NCBI GenBank assembly: GCA_910579755.1
Contig: CAJTVB010000003.1
Location: 49,891 to 113,890 of the forward strand
Reading direction: 5' to 3'
Length of the DNA: 64,000 bases
Source: an uncultured Acetatifactor sp.
GTDB taxonomy: Bacteria > Bacillota > Clostridia > Lachnospirales > Lachnospiraceae
Positions 1 to 8,635 of this stretch are shown here, piece after piece (positions within the stretch are counted from its first letter, which is position 1; each line of letters starts with the position of its first letter). The position numbers and the translations under genes are program-made. The notes below the pieces were generated by a model. It saw only the letters and a list, made by a program, of their open reading frames with translations. It ran no database searches and had not been told where the DNA came from.

Positions 1-1059
1 TCCGTCCATCTCCGAAAGAAGCTGATTCAGAGTCTGCTCCCGCTCCTCGTTTCCGTTTCCGCCGTATTGAGAGTCACGGCTTCGCCCGATGGCGTCAATC
101 TCATCTATAAAAATAATACAGGGCGCATTCTTATTGGCCTCTCTGAAAAGATCTCTCACACGGCTGGCGCCCACACCCACATACAATTCCACAAAATCAG
201 ACCCGGTCAGGGAGAAGAAGGGTACCTTTGCCTCTCCCGCCACAGCCCTGGCAAGCAGAGTCTTACCTGTTCCGGGAGGTCCCACCAGCAGAGCCCCCTT
301 GGGCAGCCTGGCGCCGATCTTGGAATATTTGCCGGGGTTGTGAAGGAAGTCCACCACCTCCACCAGGGATTCCTTTGCCTCGTCCGCACCAGCCACATCC
401 TTGAAGGTAACTCCTGTCTCCTTCTGGACATAAACCTTGGCATTGCTCTTGCCCACACCCATGGGGCCGGCGCCTCCGCCCATTTTACGAAATAAAAAGC
501 CAAGCAATATCCACATCAGAAGCACCGGAAGCACCACGGAGATGATGATCTCCAGGAAACGCCCGGAATTATCGCTGAGAATCCGCTTTCCGTCCACGCC
601 GTGAGCCTCCAGCCGGGAGGTCAGGGTATCCATATCCTCCATCAGGATCGCGGAGTATTCCTTCACCACAGGCTGTATCCGGAAGCCGTAGCCCTGCAGC
701 GGAATCTGCGTGGCCGTTTCATTAGCAGCGGCTGCATCCGACTTCAGGGTAAAAATGACTTCCCCTGTACTCTGCAGCTTCACCGTATTCACATTATCCG
801 ATTCCAGCTCCTGCAAAAACTGTGTATAGCTGACCTCCTCCGCATCTGCACCGCCGCCCAGCATCACACTGTAGAGAAGCCATACGATCACAAGAGTGCT
901 CATGGCCGCCAGCACCATAGTCAGGATATTTGGTCTTCTGGGGTCGCTGCCGTTGTTTCCTCCGCCGCCGTTTCCGTTATTATTGCCCCCAGGCATATTA
1001 CCACGGTTTCCGTTATTGTATCCCCCACCGTTATCGTACTGATTCATTTGATTGTCCAT
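1..1059 (-). CDS. ftsH: ATP-dependent zinc metalloprotease FtsH, N-terminal part (truncated by window edge)
   Basis: Membrane-anchored AAA+ protease that degrades misfolded or regulatory membrane and cytosolic proteins. The visible 353 residues start with MDNQMNQYDN and a Gly/Asn-rich cytoplasmic leader, followed by a first membrane segment near residues 45-67, an extracytoplasmic region, a second membrane segment near 175-195, and the start of the AAA+ domain. The Walker A motif GPPGTGKT lies near residue 260 and Walker B with IDEIDAIG near 318-325. The HEXXH protease site lies beyond the window. The ATG at 1059 is preceded by a GGAG Shine-Dalgarno and a good promoter. The Asn/Gly-rich leader of about 40 residues is longer than in most FtsH proteins. 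Family identification is secure. Confidence 0.97.
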   Translation of the reverse strand, partial: MDNQMNQYDNGGGYNNGNRGNMPGGNNNGNGGGGNNGSDPRRPNILTMVLAAMSTLVIVWLLYSVMLGGGADAEEVSYTQFLQELESDNVNTVKLQSTGEVIFTLKSDAAAANETATQIPLQGYGFRIQPVVKEYSAILMEDMDTLTSRLEAHGVDGKRILSDNSGRFLEIIISVVLPVLLMWILLGFLFRKMGGGAGPMGVGKSNAKVYVQKETGVTFKDVAGADEAKESLVEVVDFLHNPGKYSKIGARLPKGALLVGPPGTGKTLLARAVAGEAKVPFFSLTGSDFVELYVGVGASRVRDLFREANKNAPCIIFIDEIDAIGRSRDSQYGGNGNEEREQTLNQLLSEMDG

Positions 1060-1127
1060 AGTAACTCCGTTTCTTTTTCATTTCCCGCCGACGATCACAA
1101 TTTCGTTGACGAAACTGAATCTACTTT

Positions 1128-1156
1128 ATTATAGAGATTCGTATTTCATAAATCAA
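1128..1156 (-). promoter_or_regulatory. sigma-A promoter for ftsH
   Basis: On the minus strand a TTGATT -35 (1156-1151) and a perfect TATAAT -10 (1133-1128) are separated by 17 nt, about 70 nt upstream of the ftsH start. Confidence 0.6.
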
Positions 1157-1341
1157 TAGCATAAGTATGAAAAAAACGTTCCATCTCTTAAAGATTTCTA
1201 AACTTTTTGCCATTCCAAAGCCGCAAAAACTATGGTACAATAACCTTATACATGGCATATATTGGCCGCATGGCCTTCTTAGCGTAAATTGCATGGCAAT
1301 TTATGCTGCAATATCCTTATTCACAACACGAAAGGCAGAAG

Positions 1342-2817
1342 ATGAAAACCGGTTTTGACAACGAAAAATATTTGAAAATGCAATCCCAGCACATCAAGGA
1401 ACGCATCGACCAGTTCGGCGACAAGCTTTATTTGGAGTTCGGCGGAAAGCTTTTTGACGATTACCATGCTTCCCGCGTGCTTCCCGGCTTTGCGCCCGAT
1501 TCCAAGCTGCGCATGCTGATGCAACTTTCCGACTATGCAGAAATCGTTATCGTTATTAACGCCGCCGATATCGAAAAAAATAAGATCCGGGGCGATCTGG
1601 GAATTACCTATGACGTGGATGTTCTGCGGCTTCGGGATGAGTTCCTGCAAAAGGGACTCTATGTGGGAAGCGTGGTTATCACTCATTATTCCGGCCAAAA
1701 CAGCGCAAACCAGTTTAAGGCCCGGCTGGAAAAGAAAAATATCCGGGTGTACCTCCACTACACCATCGAGGGATATCCCTCCAATATTCCGCTGATCATC
1801 AGCGAAAACGGTTTTGGGCGCAACGATTATATCGAAACCACAAGACCTCTGGTGGTAATCACTGCCCCGGGCCCGGGAAGCGGCAAGATGGCCACCTGTC
1901 TCTCCCAGCTGTATCATGATAACCTGCGGGGGATCAAGGCCGGCTACGCCAAATTTGAGACCTTCCCCATCTGGAATATCCCGCTGAAGCATCCTGTAAA
2001 TCTGGCTTATGAGGCTGCTACCGCGGATTTGAACGATGTCAACATGATCGACCCCTTCCATCTGGAAGCCTACGGAAAGACTACCGTCAACTACAACCGC
2101 GATATTGAGATCTTTCCCGTGCTGAACGCCATTTTTGAGGGCATTTACGGAAGCAATCCCTATAAATCTCCTACTGACATGGGTGTCAACATGGCAGGCA
2201 ACTGTATCATCGACGACGAGGCCTGCTGTCAGGCATCCTGTGCGGAAATCATACGGCGCTATTATGCCGCCCTGAATAAGGTGATGCGGGACGAGGGCTC
2301 CGAAAATGAGGTCTATAAAATTGAGCTTCTCATGAAGCAGGCCCGGATCACCACAGATGACAGACGTGTCACTGTAGCCTGCCGCCAGCGTGCGGAAGCC
2401 CTGAATGTGCCCACCGCCGCCATTGAGCTTGGCAACCGTCACATTATCACCTCTAAGACCTCCGACTTCCTGGGTGCATCCGCCGCCCTGCTGCTGAATG
2501 CCCTGAAGTATCTGGCCGGAATCGATCATGATATTCAGCTGATCAAGCCCGAGGCCATTGAGCCGATCCAGAACCTGAAGGTCCGCTATCTGGGAGGGAA
2601 AAACCCCAGACTGCACACCGATGAAGTGTTGATCGCACTGGCACTGGCGGCCAGCACCGACGAGAACGCCAGGCGTTCCATGGAACAGCTGCCTAATTTG
2701 AAGGGCTGCCAGGTACATACCTCCGTAATGCTCTCTGAGGTGGATATCAAGATCTATAAAAAGCTGGGGGTAGATCTGACCAGCGAAGCCGTTCAAGCTC
2801 CTAAAAAAAGATATTAA
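1342..2817 (+). CDS. DUF1846 (UPF0371) family protein
   Basis: A 491-residue cytoplasmic protein of the DUF1846/UPF0371 family, which is widespread in Bacillota; structures exist but the function is not established. The typical opening (FDNEKYLKMQSQHIKERI, then KLYLEFGGKLFDDYHASRVLPG) and the conserved APGPGSGKMATCLSQLYHD stretch are present, the latter resembling a nucleotide-binding loop. The ATG at 1342 is preferred over an upstream ATG at 1303 because family members start about here and a purine-rich GGCAGAAG precedes it; the site is weak. A possible extended -10 (TG-N-TACAAT, 1236-1241) lies upstream. The gene is divergent from ftsH and convergent with yitT. No signal peptide is seen. 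Confidence 0.9.
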   Translation: MKTGFDNEKYLKMQSQHIKERIDQFGDKLYLEFGGKLFDDYHASRVLPGFAPDSKLRMLMQLSDYAEIVIVINAADIEKNKIRGDLGITYDVDVLRLRDEFLQKGLYVGSVVITHYSGQNSANQFKARLEKKNIRVYLHYTIEGYPSNIPLIISENGFGRNDYIETTRPLVVITAPGPGSGKMATCLSQLYHDNLRGIKAGYAKFETFPIWNIPLKHPVNLAYEAATADLNDVNMIDPFHLEAYGKTTVNYNRDIEIFPVLNAIFEGIYGSNPYKSPTDMGVNMAGNCIIDDEACCQASCAEIIRRYYAALNKVMRDEGSENEVYKIELLMKQARITTDDRRVTVACRQRAEALNVPTAAIELGNRHIITSKTSDFLGASAALLLNALKYLAGIDHDIQLIKPEAIEPIQNLKVRYLGGKNPRLHTDEVLIALALAASTDENARRSMEQLPNLKGCQVHTSVMLSEVDIKIYKKLGVDLTSEAVQAPKKRY

Positions 2818-2841
2818 TAAAGCACTGTTGATTTAAAAAAT

Positions 2842-2877
2842 CAGGCGGGGAATACTCTTTTCAGAAATCCCCGCCTG
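2842..2877 (-). terminator. Rho-independent terminator between DUF1846 gene and yitT
   Basis: A 10-bp perfect stem (CAGGCGGGGA / TCCCCGCCTG) encloses a 16-nt loop. On the minus strand it is followed by ATTTTTTAAA, so it mainly serves yitT, but it may also stop the convergent DUF1846 transcript. Confidence 0.75.
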
Positions 2878-2896
2878 CACCAAATTCACAGCATTC

Positions 2897-3772
2897 TCAC
2901 AGCTTCTTCAGATAATTCCCATCCACGCTGACACCCTCATTCACCACAATAAATGCTTGAGGATCATATTCGCGTATGATGGTCTTCAGACGGTTAACCT
3001 CATATTTGGACAGCATGATGTACAGTACATGGGAACGCTCATAGGTATAGGCGCCCAGCGCAGACCATTTGGTGATCCCTCGGCCCAGCTCCTCAAAAAC
3101 CTTCTTTTCCAGTGCAGAGGTATCCGCCTTTGTGATCACATGGACCTCCACATTGATATTCTGTGTATGCACCTTATCCATGGCCACGGAGTACACCGCC
3201 GCATAGATAACGGAATACACCACCGTCCCTATGTCAAACAGGAAAATACAGGCTCCGTAAAGCACCAGATTCACCAGCAGGTTTACCTTGCCAACACTGA
3301 AATCTCTCTTCCATTTGATCAGCAGGACTCCCACCACATCCGTTCCTCCGCCGGAAGAGCCCATGCGCAGCATGATCCCCACCCCTGCGCCGGATATGAT
3401 GCCCCCTACCACACAAGCCGCCATGACATCCTCCACGATAACCACCGTGGGAATCAGGGAAATAAACAGGGTGATGGCAGTGACTGAAGCCAATGTTTTT
3501 ACCAGAAACATTCTGCCGATTCTGCTGAATGCCACCAGGAAAATCGGTACATTTATAATATAGTATATTACACCGGCTATATCAAAGGACTGAAATCTAA
3601 GGCCAAAAGCATCCGCCAGCACAGTGCGGATCACCTGGCAGATGCCCATGAGCCCGCCTGTATACAGCTCAGCGGGCACCACAAATAAATTGATCCCCGC
3701 CGCATACAGCAGGGCGCCGAAAACGCCGCCCAGCATTCTTTTTCCTTCGTATTTCAATGTAGCTCTGTTCAT
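2897..3772 (-). CDS. YitT family membrane protein (YitT_membrane plus DUF2179)
   Basis: A 291-residue integral membrane protein of the YitT family, whose transport role is not settled. Five or so hydrophobic segments fill residues 10-190, including the typical GGTDVVGVLL stretch, and the C-terminal 80 residues (EVHVITKADTSALEKKVFEE onward) form the cytoplasmic DUF2179 domain. The start codon lies one base after the trxA stop, which implies translational coupling in a trmB-trxA-yitT operon. Length is normal for the family. A terminator follows the gene. Confidence 0.92.
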   Translation of the reverse strand: MNRATLKYEGKRMLGGVFGALLYAAGINLFVVPAELYTGGLMGICQVIRTVLADAFGLRFQSFDIAGVIYYIINVPIFLVAFSRIGRMFLVKTLASVTAITLFISLIPTVVIVEDVMAACVVGGIISGAGVGIMLRMGSSGGGTDVVGVLLIKWKRDFSVGKVNLLVNLVLYGACIFLFDIGTVVYSVIYAAVYSVAMDKVHTQNINVEVHVITKADTSALEKKVFEELGRGITKWSALGAYTYERSHVLYIMLSKYEVNRLKTIIREYDPQAFIVVNEGVSVDGNYLKKL

Positions 3773-3773
3773 C

Positions 3774-4094
3774 TTATTTCAATGCATTCTCCACTTTATC
3801 TTTCAGATCCTTGGCAGACATTGCGCCCATAAAGGTAGCCGCCGGCTTTCCGTCCTTGAAAATAATAAATGTGGGAATGCTGGAAATGCGGTATCTTTGA
3901 GCAACCTGCAAATTCTCGTCCGTATTGCATTTTCCCACCTTGACACGGCCGTCATATTCCTCCGCAAGCTTTTCCACAATAGGCGCCATCATCTTGCAGG
4001 GACCGCACCAGTCCGCAAAGAAATCCACCAGCACCGGAACCGATGACTGCAGAACCTCTTCTTCAAAATTTTCCGTCGTAAATCTGAATTCCAT
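3774..4094 (-). CDS. trxA: thioredoxin
   Basis: A 106-residue thiol-disulfide oxidoreductase reduced by thioredoxin reductase. The active site WCGPC is at residues 29-33 after the usual VLVDFFAD strand, and the cis-proline is in SIPTFIIF near residue 74. The start at 4094 follows a strong AAGGAGGAG ribosome-binding site at 7-nt spacing; a longer reading frame extends upstream but would add an untypical tail of 22 residues. It lies between trmB and yitT. Confidence 0.96.
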   Translation of the reverse strand: MEFRFTTENFEEEVLQSSVPVLVDFFADWCGPCKMMAPIVEKLAEEYDGRVKVGKCNTDENLQVAQRYRISSIPTFIIFKDGKPAATFMGAMSAKDLKDKVENALK

Positions 4095-4188
4095 TTGTCT
4101 CCTCCTTCTTTTGGGCATTTCCAGCGCAATTTTCCGCCGGCTGCCCCAAATTGACATCAAACCTTAAACTGCTGCCGACTAACTTTGT

Positions 4189-4833
4189 TTATCGGCAAAT
4201 TATATATTTGCAGATGGGATTGCCCATGGCGGAAAATTTTTCCTCATATTCCGTCATAACATTTCCCTCCATCAGCACCACGTCGCCATGCAGATCATAA
4301 GTAACCATGCTGGCCTTCCAGCCTGCAGGCTCAAGCTCTGCCACCGCAAAGTCAAAAAGCTCCCGGTTGTCCGTCTTGAACTCCAGACTTCCGTCCCTTT
4401 TCAGGATCAGGTCATAGCGGGCCAAAAACTCCCTGGATGGAAGCCGCCGCTTTGCATGCCTGTCCTTGGGCCAGGGATCCGAGAAATTGAGATAAATTCT
4501 GTCTACCTCCCCGGGACCGAAAACCTGAATAATATTCTCTGCCTCCATCCGCAGAAACTTCAGATTGGGCAGCTCCTCCTGATCCATCTTCTGAACCGCC
4601 CGAAGCAGCACACTGGAATACTTCTCAATCCCTACATAATTAATGTACGGGTGTTCCTTAGCCATAGTATATATAAATTTCCCTTTTCCCATACCGATTT
4701 CAACACGAATGGGATTCTCATTTCCGAATATTTTGTTCCAGCGCCCCGGACACCGGGACTGCACCGCCTCCTGCACCACATAGGGACTGTCTACAATGAC
4801 CTCTCTGGCTCCCGTTATATTACGCAGTCTCAT
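4189..4833 (-). CDS. trmB: tRNA (guanine-N7-)-methyltransferase
   Basis: A 214-residue SAM-dependent enzyme that makes m7G46 in tRNA. The SAM-binding motif EIGMGKGKF is near residues 46-54, and the family signature FSDPWPKDRHAKRRL near residues 117-131 is fully present. Length matches bacterial TrmB. It is the first gene of the trmB-trxA-yitT operon and has its own promoter upstream. Confidence 0.96.
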   Translation of the reverse strand: MRLRNITGAREVIVDSPYVVQEAVQSRCPGRWNKIFGNENPIRVEIGMGKGKFIYTMAKEHPYINYVGIEKYSSVLLRAVQKMDQEELPNLKFLRMEAENIIQVFGPGEVDRIYLNFSDPWPKDRHAKRRLPSREFLARYDLILKRDGSLEFKTDNRELFDFAVAELEPAGWKASMVTYDLHGDVVLMEGNVMTEYEEKFSAMGNPICKYIICR

Positions 4834-4908
4834 ACCTATTCTCCAGTTGACTTCTCCGGTTACTATTCACGGCTTCACCGCAAAGAGCATCCTTCTCCAT
4901 CCTTACAT

Positions 4909-4937
4909 ACTGTACTTTATCTTTCCAAACTTGTCAA
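4909..4937 (-). promoter_or_regulatory. sigma-A promoter for trmB-trxA-yitT
   Basis: On the minus strand TTGACA (4937-4932) and TACAGT (4914-4909) are separated by exactly 17 nt, leaving a leader of about 70 nt before trmB. The -35 box overlaps the -35 box of a plus-strand promoter. Confidence 0.6.
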
Positions 4938-4960
4938 TGCATTGCTTTTCAGTGTATAAT
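4931..4960 (+). promoter_or_regulatory. sigma-A promoter reading toward the carboxypeptidase gene
   Basis: TTGTCA (4931-4936) and a perfect TATAAT (4955-4960) are separated by 18 nt on the plus strand. The -35 shares its bases with the divergent trmB promoter. Transcripts would start near 4967 and run straight into the palindrome at 4980-5040. Confidence 0.55.
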
Positions 4961-4979
4961 ACCCCTATAACAGCTCAGC

Positions 4980-5040
4980 CAGTCCATACAAATGACAAAA
5001 AATCGTGCTCGCACGAATTTTTTGCCACTTGTATGGACTG
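4980..5040. repeat. 61-bp near-perfect palindrome in the carboxypeptidase leader
   Basis: The left arm begins CAGTCCATACAAATGAC and the right arm ends with its near-exact reverse complement CTTGTATGGACTG. The centre has TCGTGC/GCACGA flanked by an A-run on the left and T6 on the right. As RNA the core would resemble a short terminator or attenuator (6-bp GC stem then TTTTTT); as DNA it resembles a small palindromic mobile repeat. Both readings are inference. Confidence 0.7.
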
Positions 5041-5055
5041 AGGGAGCGCCATCCT

Positions 5056-5268
5056 ATGAGCAAAGACAGCCGCGAAGCGGCGAAGAGTTCCGCAGGAACG
5101 GCTTTGCGAATGGCGCGGGCTGAGCGGATGACGACCCGCGATGCGGCAAAAAGTGCCGCCGCATGCGGCACTTTGCGAATGGCGCGGGCTGAGCGGATGA
5201 CGACCCGCGATGCGGCAAAAAGTGCCGCACTCACACCCCAAAGCAAGCCAAAAAAGGACAACCCATGA
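5056..5268 (+). CDS. possible 70-residue repeat peptide ORF coupled to the carboxypeptidase gene
   Basis: An open frame beginning ATGAGCAAAGAC after AGGGAG encodes a basic, Ala/Arg-rich peptide with a 23-residue unit (core LRMARAERMTTRDAAKSAA) present twice in the same frame, plus a degenerate first copy (SREAAKSSA). Its TGA overlaps the ATG of the next gene as ATGA. I do not recognise the peptide. It may equally be a non-coding repeat whose 69-bp period happens to be a multiple of three, so coding status is doubtful. Confidence 0.2.
   Translation: MSKDSREAAKSSAGTALRMARAERMTTRDAAKSAAACGTLRMARAERMTTRDAAKSAALTPQSKPKKDNP
5102..5228. repeat. tandem 58-bp direct repeat (69-bp period)
   Basis: Two identical 58-bp copies occur at 5102-5159 and 5171-5228, separated by 11 nt. 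They start CTTTGCGAATGGCGCGGG and end GCGGCAAAAAGTGCCGC. A degenerate third copy precedes them around 5056-5092. Each unit contains small inverted repeats such as GCGGCA/TGCCGC. Confidence 0.85.
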
Positions 5269-6791
5269 AATATATTTTTAAAGATTTTATATATCCCGAA
5301 ACCAATAAATACTCTCTCACCCCCCCATGCAGGATAAAAGCGGCCTTATTATGCGCATTTTTCCTGTCTTTTTTCCATGTCCTTCCCTCCTTCGCCGCTC
5401 AGCTGACGCCTGATGAGGCCCTGGAAGCCCACCGGGCCATGGAAGTCCAGACAAACCAGATCTCCAATTGGCCTGCAGGTCCTGCCATTGGGGCGGAATC
5501 TGCTATTTTAATCGAAGCAGAAACAGGAACCATCCTGTATGCAAAAAATATTCATCAGCAGGAGTACCCTGCCAGCACCACCAAGATCCTCACATCCCTG
5601 ATCGTGTCCGAGCAGTGCGCCATGGACGAGATGGTCACCTTTTCCCGTGACGCAATATTCGATACTCCCTGGGACAGCAGCCATATTGCCATGGACGTGG
5701 GACAGGCTCTGACTGTGGAGCAGTGTCTCAACGCCATCCTGATCCGTTCCGCCAACGAGGTATCCTACGCCGTGGCGGAGCATATTTCCGGGACCTCCGA
5801 CTGGAGTGTCTTTGCGGAAACCATGAACAAGCGCGCAGAGGAGCTGGGCTGCCTGAATTCTCACTTTGCCAACCCCAACGGGCTGCCCGATGAAAACCAT
5901 TACACCACTGCCTATGATCTGGCCATGATCGGCAGAGCTTTTTTTGCCAACGAAGTGCTCTGCAAGATATCTCTGGCCCGGCGTCTTGATATTCCCGCCT
6001 CCGACACCCTGCCCAACCGCAAGCTGGAGCTCAACAATATGGCCATCATTCCCGGCGGCCAGTATGCCTACGAATATCTGGTGGGCTGCAAAACCGGATA
6101 CACTGCTTCCGCCAGATACTGCCTCGTATCCTGTGCGGAAAAAAACGGTATGCGCCTGATCTGTGCAGTCATGCGGGACGAGCATCCCTATCAGTATCTG
6201 GACACTATTTCTTTGTTTGAGTACGGCTTCAATAATTTTGAAAAAGTCAATGTATCCCAGACAGAGACAAAATATAATATGGATGACATGGAAATATTCT
6301 ATAGCGGTAATGACATCTTTGGAAGCTCAAAGCCTCTTCTGGCATTGAATCGGGAAGATTTTATTATCCTTCCCGGAACTGCCTCCTTTAAAGATACCGA
6401 ATCCAAGGTCACCTATACCTCCGAAAAGGAAGAGGAAGCCGCGCGGATCACCTATTTCTACCACGGTGCAGAAATAGGATCCGTGGGCGTAAGCTTTGCT
6501 TCCCCCGACGATTCGTTCCAGCCCTCCCCAGCCCCCGGCGCTTTGGACACCCACGGGAAATCTGACTCTTCGGAACCCAAAAAAGCGACCCGTATTTTGT
6601 ACGTAAACATCGTCAGTGTGCTGGCCGCTATTGCTGTGGTATTCGTACTTCTGCTCATTGCCCTGCTGGTCAAAGCAATCCTGCGGAATTACTCTTTCAG
6701 CCCCCGGCATGCAAGCCTGCCCCCGCGGAAAACCGGAAAACGCCGTCGAAGAAAAAAAGAAGCTCCCAGCTTCAAGGATTTTGATTTCTAG
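5265..6791 (+). CDS. D-alanyl-D-alanine carboxypeptidase, peptidase S11 (DacF/PBP5-like)
   Basis: A 508-residue serine DD-carboxypeptidase that trims the terminal D-Ala of peptidoglycan stem peptides outside the membrane. A signal sequence covers about residues 23-45. All three active-site motifs are present: STTK at 104-107, SAN at 162-164 and KTG at 276-278. A PBP5-type C-terminal domain follows, then a membrane segment near 445-470 and an Arg/Lys-rich cytoplasmic tail (GKRRRRKKE). The tail after a full transmembrane helix differs from the usual amphipathic anchor of PBP5. The start follows AAAGGAC and overlaps the possible repeat ORF by ATGA. The 3' end overlaps the convergent exonuclease gene by 20 bp. 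Confidence 0.93.
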   Translation: MKYIFKDFIYPETNKYSLTPPCRIKAALLCAFFLSFFHVLPSFAAQLTPDEALEAHRAMEVQTNQISNWPAGPAIGAESAILIEAETGTILYAKNIHQQEYPASTTKILTSLIVSEQCAMDEMVTFSRDAIFDTPWDSSHIAMDVGQALTVEQCLNAILIRSANEVSYAVAEHISGTSDWSVFAETMNKRAEELGCLNSHFANPNGLPDENHYTTAYDLAMIGRAFFANEVLCKISLARRLDIPASDTLPNRKLELNNMAIIPGGQYAYEYLVGCKTGYTASARYCLVSCAEKNGMRLICAVMRDEHPYQYLDTISLFEYGFNNFEKVNVSQTETKYNMDDMEIFYSGNDIFGSSKPLLALNREDFIILPGTASFKDTESKVTYTSEKEEEAARITYFYHGAEIGSVGVSFASPDDSFQPSPAPGALDTHGKSDSSEPKKATRILYVNIVSVLAAIAVVFVLLLIALLVKAILRNYSFSPRHASLPPRKTGKRRRRKKEAPSFKDFDF

Positions 6792-7746
6792 CAGCGCCTC
6801 TGTACTGCTTACCTGCCTGGAGGCTGCGCTGCCTGATTTCTTCCGCCTCCTCCGGACTTATGATCTTTGTGGTCTTGACAATGTAAACCCCGCCTCCCTC
6901 GGATCTGCGGACCCGGATCTTCCCTTTCAAATATCCGTGCTTTTCACAATATGCCAGGCAATAATAATGCCTCCCGTTGGGAGTGAACCATTTCAGTTTC
7001 TTCTTTAAATTACGACGGCAGAGATAGCATTTGCTGGACAGCACCTCCCTGTCCGCAAACGCTTCCCTCTTTCCTGTAAATTCCCGGGAAATGTACTTCG
7101 CATAATCGGCAAACCGAACTCTTACCTCCTGATCCCGGTCCGCCGGCAGATGAAACAGATCATAAGACACATTCTGAAGCAGCTCCCTGTTTTTTTTCAT
7201 GATCATGGCAAACAGCTTCGCCGTATACCAGGCATCGCCAAAGGCCCGGTGAAAGGGCACATCCTTCTCCAGCTCCATCAGATCCACCGCGTACCCCAGG
7301 GATCTTCGGGATTTCCCGTCCTCAAAGGCAAGGCTGAAAAGCTTCTGAACATCCAAAAAGACCATGGGGCCGCATGACATTGGTGTCATGTGATAAAAGG
7401 CCATATTCCGCTGAAGCTCCGTCAGATCCTGATCTCCCCATGTACAGAACAGGTGCGGCGACTCACTGCACCATTGCAGGAATTTTTCCGCCGCCTCCTG
7501 AAAAGGGAGCCCCTCTTCCAGCTCCTCCATCTGCAGATGAATCAGCTGTCCTGTGATCCGGTTCATTTCATGGTACACCCTGGGCTTAATTAGTTCATGG
7601 AATTTCCCTGTTATGACGCCATCGTCATTCACTTTTACAGCGCCGATTTCAATCACCTCAAAGGTGAGCTTTTCCGCTGTTTCTGTTGAGGCTCCTGCCT
7701 GGTCACCTCCCTGGTTCCATTCCAGATCCATTACGATATAATCCAT
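6772..7746 (-). CDS. DnaQ-like 3'-5' exonuclease (DEDDh family)
   Basis: A 324-residue protein whose first 180 residues form an exonuclease domain: DLEWNQ near residue 7 supplies the first Asp-Glu pair, DVQKLF lies in the middle, and HRAFGDAWYTAKLF supplies the His-Asp pair of the DEDDh class. The C-terminal 140 residues have a CYLCRRNL and CLAYCEKHGY pair that could bind zinc. Similar proteins in Clostridia are annotated as KapD-like or general exonucleases; the substrate is unknown. The gene starts 9 nt after the hydrolase stop, so it probably shares that transcript. Confidence 0.85.
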   Translation of the reverse strand: MDYIVMDLEWNQGGDQAGASTETAEKLTFEVIEIGAVKVNDDGVITGKFHELIKPRVYHEMNRITGQLIHLQMEELEEGLPFQEAAEKFLQWCSESPHLFCTWGDQDLTELQRNMAFYHMTPMSCGPMVFLDVQKLFSLAFEDGKSRRSLGYAVDLMELEKDVPFHRAFGDAWYTAKLFAMIMKKNRELLQNVSYDLFHLPADRDQEVRVRFADYAKYISREFTGKREAFADREVLSSKCYLCRRNLKKKLKWFTPNGRHYYCLAYCEKHGYLKGKIRVRRSEGGGVYIVKTTKIISPEEAEEIRQRSLQAGKQYRGAARNQNP

Positions 7747-7755
7747 AGCTACCCT

Positions 7756-8580
7756 TTACATAAATCCCTTCTCAATCCAAGTCCTGACCAGGGAAATCCA
7801 TGTGGCACATTCCTCCTGCTGCCCATAGCCGTCCCTGCCTTCCGATATGCGGTTGGCAAGCCCCAGTCCGTGTCCGCCCCTGGGATACATATGAAGCTCC
7901 GTGCTCACTCCTGCCCGGCGCAGAGCGCCTGCAAACAGCAGCGCATTTTCCACCGGTACCACATCATCCTCAAAGGTATGCCACACAAAGACAGGAGGAA
8001 CCTTGGAGCTGACCTGCTTCTCCAGAGACATTCTCTGGGAAAGCTCTTCCTCTCTTTCCTGCAGCAGGCTCTGAAAAGACCCTCTGTGGGCAAACTCTCC
8101 GGAGGAAATCACCGGATAGCACAGAATCAGTCCGTCGGGACGCACCATTTCGTGATCCTCCTGTCCCAGTCCTGCCGCCTGCACAGTAATATCCTCATCC
8201 CAGAATACACCCAGGCTGGCCGCAAGATGACCGCCGGCGGAACAACCCAGCACAATGATTTTATCCGGCTCCACATGCCACTCTGCCGCATTCCGGCGGA
8301 TCAAAGCAACGCTGTAGGCCAGTTCCCCCAGCGCCGTGGGAAACACAGCCGGCTTGCAGGAATAATTCAGCACTGCGGCATGACAGCCCATAGCAAGAAA
8401 CTGCAGGGCAAATACCTCGGCTTCTCTGTCGGAATTAAACTCATATCCTCCGCCCGGACACACCAGCACCAAAGGTCTGTGGTTCAGCTTCAGCTCCTGA
8501 GAAGCATTCTGAATATATACAGTAAGCCTTGCGCCGGGCAATGAGCCCTCCACCTGAATATCATAAGTTTTATTAATCAT
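7756..8580 (-). CDS. alpha/beta hydrolase, acetyl-esterase-like (BD-FAE type)
   Basis: A 274-residue cytoplasmic serine hydrolase. The oxyanion motif CPGGGY is at 41-46, the nucleophile elbow GCSAGG places Ser at 114, the acid is probably Asp205 or 206 in FEDDVVP, and the His is at 237 in GGHGLG. The arrangement is that of small acetylxylan or feruloyl-type esterases that remove acetyl groups from imported sugars, but the substrate cannot be read from the sequence. The ATG at 8580 follows AAAGGAA. It lies between proS and the exonuclease gene on the same strand. Confidence 0.85.
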   Translation of the reverse strand: MINKTYDIQVEGSLPGARLTVYIQNASQELKLNHRPLVLVCPGGGYEFNSDREAEVFALQFLAMGCHAAVLNYSCKPAVFPTALGELAYSVALIRRNAAEWHVEPDKIIVLGCSAGGHLAASLGVFWDEDITVQAAGLGQEDHEMVRPDGLILCYPVISSGEFAHRGSFQSLLQEREEELSQRMSLEKQVSSKVPPVFVWHTFEDDVVPVENALLFAGALRRAGVSTELHMYPRGGHGLGLANRISEGRDGYGQQEECATWISLVRTWIEKGFM

Positions 8581-8635
8581 AATTATTCCTTTCTGTGCAT
8601 CTGTTTCACAACAGCCAGCTCATTGGCCGCAGAAA

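Noticed and set aside
1321..2796. A 491-codon open frame on the minus strand opposite the DUF1846 gene
   Set aside because: It is a shadow of a strongly biased coding frame; it has no recognisable domain and lies wholly inside a conserved gene.
5102..5228. CRISPR-like direct repeats
   Set aside because: There are only two full copies of 58 bp with an 11-nt gap; no spacers of even length and no cas genes.
4834..5264. Insertion sequence or transposon
   Set aside because: The palindrome and repeats are suggestive of a small mobile element, but no transposase or clear target-site duplication is visible.
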